64,000 nt of DNA from Malurus cyaneus samueli (taxonomy: Eukaryota > Chordata > Aves > Passeriformes > Maluridae). Location: assembly GCA_009741485.1 (NCBI GenBank), contig CM019214.1, positions 52,717,310 to 52,781,309 of the forward strand, in the 5' to 3' direction. The notes below the pieces were generated by a model. The model made no database searches. It was not told where the DNA came from and was given only the letters and a program-made list of their open reading frames with translations. The position numbers were made by a program, and so were the translations under genes. This document shows positions 59,264-64,000 of this stretch, piece after piece; the stretch's first letter is position 1; every line of letters begins with the position of its first letter.

Positions 59264-61634
59264 TTGCTCCTCCTCCACGGTGACTGAACTGTGTGATTAG
59301 GGTTGGACATGACTATTGCAAACAAGATAGCGTGGGTTGCGCCCAGGTGCGGAGTTCAGATACAAGTCCTTGTAATAGGTGGAGAAATTAACTTGGAAAA
59401 TCGTAAGTAGTCAGGCGCCCGGCTTTCAGCCATTCTCTCTGCATCGGTAGAGTTGGGCTTAGTTGTCTTCTTTTTTTTTTTTTTTTCTTTTCCTTAAGAT
59501 CTTCGCTTCTAAAGCAAAGTTGATTGTAGCAGCAGTTTGAAAAACATCGATACATGTGTGTCCTGAGTGTGCCTGAGAGAGTTGAAAGGGAGATTGATGG
59601 TTCATGCGTTGCTAAGAAGTGATAAGTAATCATTCCTTGAAAAATAGGTTTTACTCATACGGTAATTTGCTACAAAGGAATTTTGTGTACATGTCTTCCT
59701 TGTTGAAGAGTTGGCCTTGAATTTCAAATGGTCAAATCTTTAAATTATTGGATCCATAAAGCAAAGTGAACGGAACTCCCAGTATCTTTCCAGATGGCTT
59801 TGCAAACTTCTGCAGGCAAATATGCATTCTTTAAATTTTATATTTGTTTTATTGTTAGTCATGTAAAGAGGTTGAAAGCAGTTACATTTAAAAAAAACAA
59901 AACTGTTCTGATACTTTTTAAGTTTGGCAAAACGAGATGCCAAAAACTAGATGAACAAATTGTTTAGAAAGTAGATGACAAAACAGTCATTTCATTCTTA
60001 AAATCATATTTTTTAGTCTTGAGCTTAAGCACTTTTCCTGTTTGGAAAAAGTTGCCAAGGAAATATTTTTGAAATGTTGTACTTAATCTCTTTTTAATTA
60101 CAAGAGCATCCAAGATGTTGCTAATAAAGTTGTCTGGAAATTTTTTTTTCCCCATCCCTTGCTTTAAGTCATAGCATTTAGAACATGTAACATCTAATTT
60201 CCTTGGAAGAAGAAATCATGATCATATACCTGTAGTGATGGCTGTGTGGTCTCTTTTTTTTTTAAATTCACTGTTTATAAAAATGTGACGGTATCCCACA
60301 ACTTCCAAGAGATGGTTTTGGTCTGTGACCAGCATACATTCACTACTTACAGCTCATCACAGTTAACTCATAGGTGCAGACTGGGAGATTGATGACCTGG
60401 TTCGCTTCTGTTGGCACATCACAGAGGCTTTTTTCCAGTTGAAAAATTAATACAGTTTTTGTCAGTGGCGGCTCCCTCCTGATCTTCTCTGAAAGTGAGA
60501 CAAAAAAGACAGAAAAAAACCCCCAAACCCTACCTTAATGCAGTGATAGAAGTAGCCTATAAAGCTGGAACATTTATGCAGGTTTACTACCTGATTAGCA
60601 AAAGATAAGACAAGATCTCGGAATAGGAGAGCCAAGTCTAAGAGTACCTTGTGTAGCTTTTTACAGATGGCTTTGGAAAGACTTAGACATCAAACAGGCA
60701 AGCCTGAATTTGGCAAGTGAATGGCTTGCCTGTGGTGAAAGCTTGTTGTAACCTAGTTGTTTGGAATATCTGTTTAGCCTAAAGTTTAAGCACACGTTGC
60801 ATTTCAGACTAACTTATTATAAATACTGTTCTAATACTATGCTGAGTTGTTATCTGAAACAGAAACATGACAGACTTGCAGTGGATTTGCCAATTAATTC
60901 TTGATTAATTTTAAGTTGAATTCCATTTTCATGATTGCAAAATCCAATTCCTTTATATTTTTGTTAGTTGCAGATGGTTCTGAGTCACTGTTCAGTTTTC
61001 TTGCTTTTATTCACTGGTGAAATGGCTCAGCAACAGAACGCTGTCTCTGGCAAAAAGCTTGTTCCAGCCCAGGAATTGTGTTTTGCATAGTCTCGTAGTC
61101 ATGAACTGAATCACGGAAAATAGCTCTCAGTAAGCAAGTAGAGACTTTTTCCCAGTACTGTTTTCATCCTTTGCTTGTCCAAGTGCTGCTGGGAGTAAAA
61201 GTTGGGAGTTGAAAAAAGTCAGGAGACAAATTTTGTTCATCGGTCTTTGATGACAGTATGTTCAGGTTTGTTTGCATCATCTTATGAGTGGCTTTAGACT
61301 TTAGGTGATAGCTTGCTTCTGTCTATTGAGTAGCTAGGATTAAAGTATTTTTAAGATAGGTAGAGAGGTGCTGCCTTTGAGAAAATAATCTGTGATGCAT
61401 TGGATTATAAGCAGTGTAAGTTTTCACTTGCATTTTGTTTAAAGAGGTGCTTCCAACATTAGTTGCAGTACATAGCAGGGAAACTTAACTTTCCAGATCC
61501 TAGAAGGACTGGGCATATGATAATCTTAGACATGTAATTGTACTTGAATGTTAAACCAGAATAATTTCACTGTGTATCAAGTCCTTATTTATCTTCTAGA
61601 AATCAGGGAGGCTGGGGGTCCTTTGTGTGTCAGG

Positions 61635-61652
61635 CCCACCCCACCCCACCCC
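61635..61652 (-). other. G-quadruplex motif on the minus strand
   Basis: The plus strand reads CCCACCCCACCCCACCCC; the minus strand therefore has four G runs (3-4 G) separated by single T loops, the most stable parallel G4 layout. It lies on the template strand of FBXL3 intron 1. Confidence 0.8.
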
Positions 61653-61990
61653 TGGATTCTCTCAGTGCTTTAGTATTGAGTGTATCGTAGTTTAGTATGA
61701 GGTATCACAGCCCTTTAGGACATGGTGTGCATCACACTGAGGCTTTTAAAAATAAATTTTCAGATGCCAAGTTCACTGTAGGATGGCATGTACAAGAAAA
61801 CACGTTTGGATCAAAGCCCGATGGTAGTTTAATTTCAGATGTAGGTAATGGTTAGGGGTTTTTCCTCTCTAATAATGTAATATATATAGAATATTTAGTG
61901 ATGTCATTGTGGAAAAAACTGTGCTGCAACCTTTTGCTTCAGGTGTGCTGAATTTACTATAATTTTGAAGAAAGTTTTCTGGCCCTTCTG

Positions 61991-62090
61991 TGGGGTGGGG
62001 TTTTTTTGTTGGTTTTTTTTTTGGTTTTTTTTTTGTTGTTGTTGTTTTGGTTTTTTTTTTGGTTTTTTTTTTTTTGTTGTTTGTTTTGTG
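61991..62090 (+). repeat. T/G low-complexity tract in FBXL3 intron 1
   Basis: About 100 bases of T runs split by GG and by a GTT run (TTGTTGTTGTTGTT). All T lies on the sense strand of FBXL3. Confidence 0.92.
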
Positions 62091-62818
62091 AGTTGAAGCT
62101 TCAGACTGTTACTCGAAATCTTCCGTAATCCCTATTTAGTAGCTGGAAAAAGGAAAACACACCAATGGACTTGATGAAATATATTCTTGAGGATACTGAT
62201 TTAAACCAGATTCCTATTGAAGCAGCATTTTAAGTAAATAAATTAAAAAATAAAATACTCTTCCTTTCTGAGAAAAAAATTATTTGGTCTGATACATCAT
62301 CTGCAATATGGAGCGCCTCAAGCATGCATACAGTAATTATTTACTTCCTTGCATGATTTTCATCTCCACAGTTTCAACTGTTGTTCCTTATAAAGAAGAC
62401 TGGGGCAGCAGTATGGATGTTGTTTCAAAAAATTGTTTAGAACACTGTTCTACTTTTCATTAGTAGAACAGTAGAGTGATAATCAGCAACACAGTAAAAC
62501 AAATTAGGTTCAAAGTGTTCTCAAACACACAAATGAAACACTGAAAGGAGAGTGACTGTTATAAATGGGTTGGCACTGTTAATGATTAAAAAAGTAATAT
62601 TAAAGAGATGAGTTTAGATGATAATGTTATTTCTGGACTGCGACTGGTTTAATTGTTAATTGGGTTTTTTTCCTTTATATATGGGAGGAGAAAAACTCTG
62701 TCAAAGTATTGTTGCAGAAAATATTTTTTGTGACCTCCACCATTTTCTAATAATATTGTTCTCAGCTCTGTAATGTTTACAAAATAAATAGGTTTATTTT
62801 TTGTATTGCTTCTGTAGG

Positions 62819-63181
62819 ATGAAACGAGGAAGGAAAACTAATGAGGGCAACAGCAGTTCATCTGAAGACACAACTGAGAAGGAGTCCAAGAGACACAAGG
62901 TTGTTGAGAAGAAAACCATAGTTGTGCAGAGTCCTGACTGGGCAAACCTTCTCCAAGACATTATCCTGCAGGTGTTTCAGTACTTGCCCCTTCTGGATCG
63001 TGCTCATGCATCCCAGGTCTGCAGGAGCTGGAACCAGGTGTTTCACATGCCTGATCTCTGGAGGTGCTTTGAGTTTGAACTGAATCAACCAGCTACATCT
63101 AACTTGAGGACTACCCATCCCGAACTGATCAAGCAAATAATAAAGAGGCATTCCAATCACCTGCAGTATGTGAGCTTCAAG
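62819..63181 (+). CDS. FBXL3: FBXL3 first coding exon (121 codons, F-box)
   Basis: FBXL3 is the substrate adaptor of an SCF E3 ligase that binds CRY1 and CRY2 in the nucleus and sends them for degradation, setting circadian period (established for mammals). The exon starts at 62818 after CTTCTGTAG; the ATG is two bases in. After splicing to exon 1 the start context has A at -3 (CAGGATGA). Residues 1-40 are charged and Ser-rich ([10 protein letters not shown]...). Residues about 40-85 form the F-box, with [20 protein letters not shown] and [13 protein letters not shown]. The end is HLQYVSFK, then donor TTCAAG|GTACTG, phase 0. The LRR part lies beyond the right edge. The sequence matches FBXL3 better than its paralogue FBXL21 ([29 protein letters not shown]). 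The N-terminal tail is somewhat longer and more basic than I recall for human. Confidence 0.96.
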
Positions 63182-64000
63182 GTACTGTATTTTATAGGCT
63201 TTTTAAAAGTAATTTATTCTAAAAGAAATAGGGCAGCTGTCAGTGTGATAAGTGGCCTTGTTTTCAGGTTTGGTATACTGAAAAAAATGGGTTCTTTAAA
63301 TGGATATGTAGACATGAAGCTTACTTCCCAATTAATTTGTTCTGGTGTATTTTCAGGACCATATCTTTTCATTGCCTTATTTCTGTTAGATGGGAATCTG
63401 TTTGTTGGTTGGTGTTGGTTGGTTTTTTTTTTTTTTGTTGTTTTATGGGTCCTTTGCTTATTGGGGGTTTTTTTGAGGTTTTTTTTTTGTTTTTTTTGGT
63501 TTTTTGGGGGGTATTTGTTTGGTTTGGTTTTTTATTTTGTTTTTTAATTTTTGGTAGCAGTTTAGCTGCTTAAAATTCTGATTCATTTAGTAGACAGAAA
63601 TAATTCAGTTCTGATACAACTGCATGTGTGGGTTCCTGCCTCAGAATTAAGTTTCATCAGGATGCATAAGTTGAGCATTTCCCCATTTCATATCCTGTAG
63701 GGCCTTGGCTCTAATATTCATGGTTAGAAATCATCTAATGCACAGAGAGTGACTACAGTACTACTAGTCAGCAACTGCCAGTTTTAATATTAAATTGGAT
63801 GGGATTGTCTCTACTCAGCGTTTCGGGTGACTGCAAAAGTACATGGGATTTGCATAGGATTGTTTCTGCCTGAGAAATACAGTTTGGGACAATTGGTTCT
63901 TTTAACACGTGGAATTATTTTCAGCAGATGAAAACCTTTGATGTTGGCTTACATGTTAGTGTGTTTTGGAAGGTTGCTGTGAATCTCATGGCTGCATATG
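63182..64000 (+). other. FBXL3: FBXL3 intron 2, 5' part
   Basis: Begins with the GTACTG donor. A T/G tract lies at 63399-63550 and one CACGTG at 63906-63911. The rest is AT-rich with nothing recognised, and the next exon is outside the window. Confidence 0.75.
63399..63550 (+). repeat. T/G low-complexity tract in FBXL3 intron 2
   Basis: About 150 bases of T runs split by G, GG or GGGG, again with T on the sense strand. It yields a spurious long hydrophobic open frame continuing the exon. Confidence 0.92.

Larger units (their letters stand above)
58684..62817 (+). other. FBXL3: FBXL3 intron 1, 4134 bp
   Basis: Starts in the CpG island and becomes AT-rich. Notable items are poly-T runs (59179-59201, 59471-59486), an AGCACGTGCT palindrome (59254-59263), a G-quadruplex motif on the minus strand (61635-61652) and a T/G tract (61991-62090). 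No mobile element recognised. It ends TTGCTTCTGTAG. Confidence 0.75.

Noticed and set aside
62801..63547. Single 248-codon FBXL3 open frame running through the first coding exon
   Set aside because: The part after 63181 is intron 2 read through the T/G tract; the donor TTCAAG|GTACTG and family knowledge end the exon at 63181.
1..64000. tRNA, rRNA, snoRNA or microRNA genes
   Set aside because: No box motifs, cloverleaf or convincing hairpin seen by eye; a covariance-model scan would be decisive.

Overview
This is a vertebrate nuclear window, almost certainly from a bird. It holds intron-rich genes with GT-AG junctions and AT-rich introns, and several copies of the avian CR1 LINE in both orientations. 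One CR1 tail carries the wording usual in neoavian and songbird copies. The order MYCBP2 then FBXL3 on the same strand matches the synteny I know from other amniotes. There is no prokaryotic content, no CRISPR array, and no rRNA or tRNA gene that I can recognise.

From 927 to 49403 on the plus strand lies the 3' part of MYCBP2 (PAM/Highwire/RPM-1 family), a giant neuronal E3 ubiquitin ligase. I trace 33 coding exons by splice sites, phase continuity and agreement with the mammalian protein as I remember it. Together they encode about 2205 C-terminal residues. The order is: a domain after the filamin region, a long Ser/Pro disordered linker with cassette exon(s), a Cys/His-rich segment, a DOC/APC10-like domain, a helical region, a B-box-like zinc finger, a RING, and the C-terminal tandem-cysteine domain. 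Both cysteines known for the RING-Cys-relay mechanism are present. The 3'UTR follows, with polyadenylation signals at 49666 and 50051.

Four things stand out in MYCBP2. A 5-bp tandem duplication in the fourth exon of the window breaks the frame. Two introns use GC donors. A 102-bp stretch at 17090 has every formal property of an unlisted in-frame cassette exon. One exon has about 64% GC inside an AT-rich gene.

From about 50.1 to 57.7 kb is intergenic DNA. It holds CR1 fragments, homopolymer tracts and a block with more GC and longer open frames that I could not identify. Around 57694-58283 a CR1 3' end sits directly against the CpG-island promoter of FBXL3.

From 58.3 kb to the end lies the start of FBXL3, the F-box subunit that directs CRY1/CRY2 to SCF ubiquitination in the circadian clock. 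The window has its non-coding exon 1, a 4.1-kb intron 1 with a palindromic CACGTG E-box and a strong G-quadruplex motif, and the first coding exon (121 codons, F-box included). The rest of the gene runs off the right edge. Both genes encode ubiquitin-ligase components, but nothing here shows that they act in one pathway.
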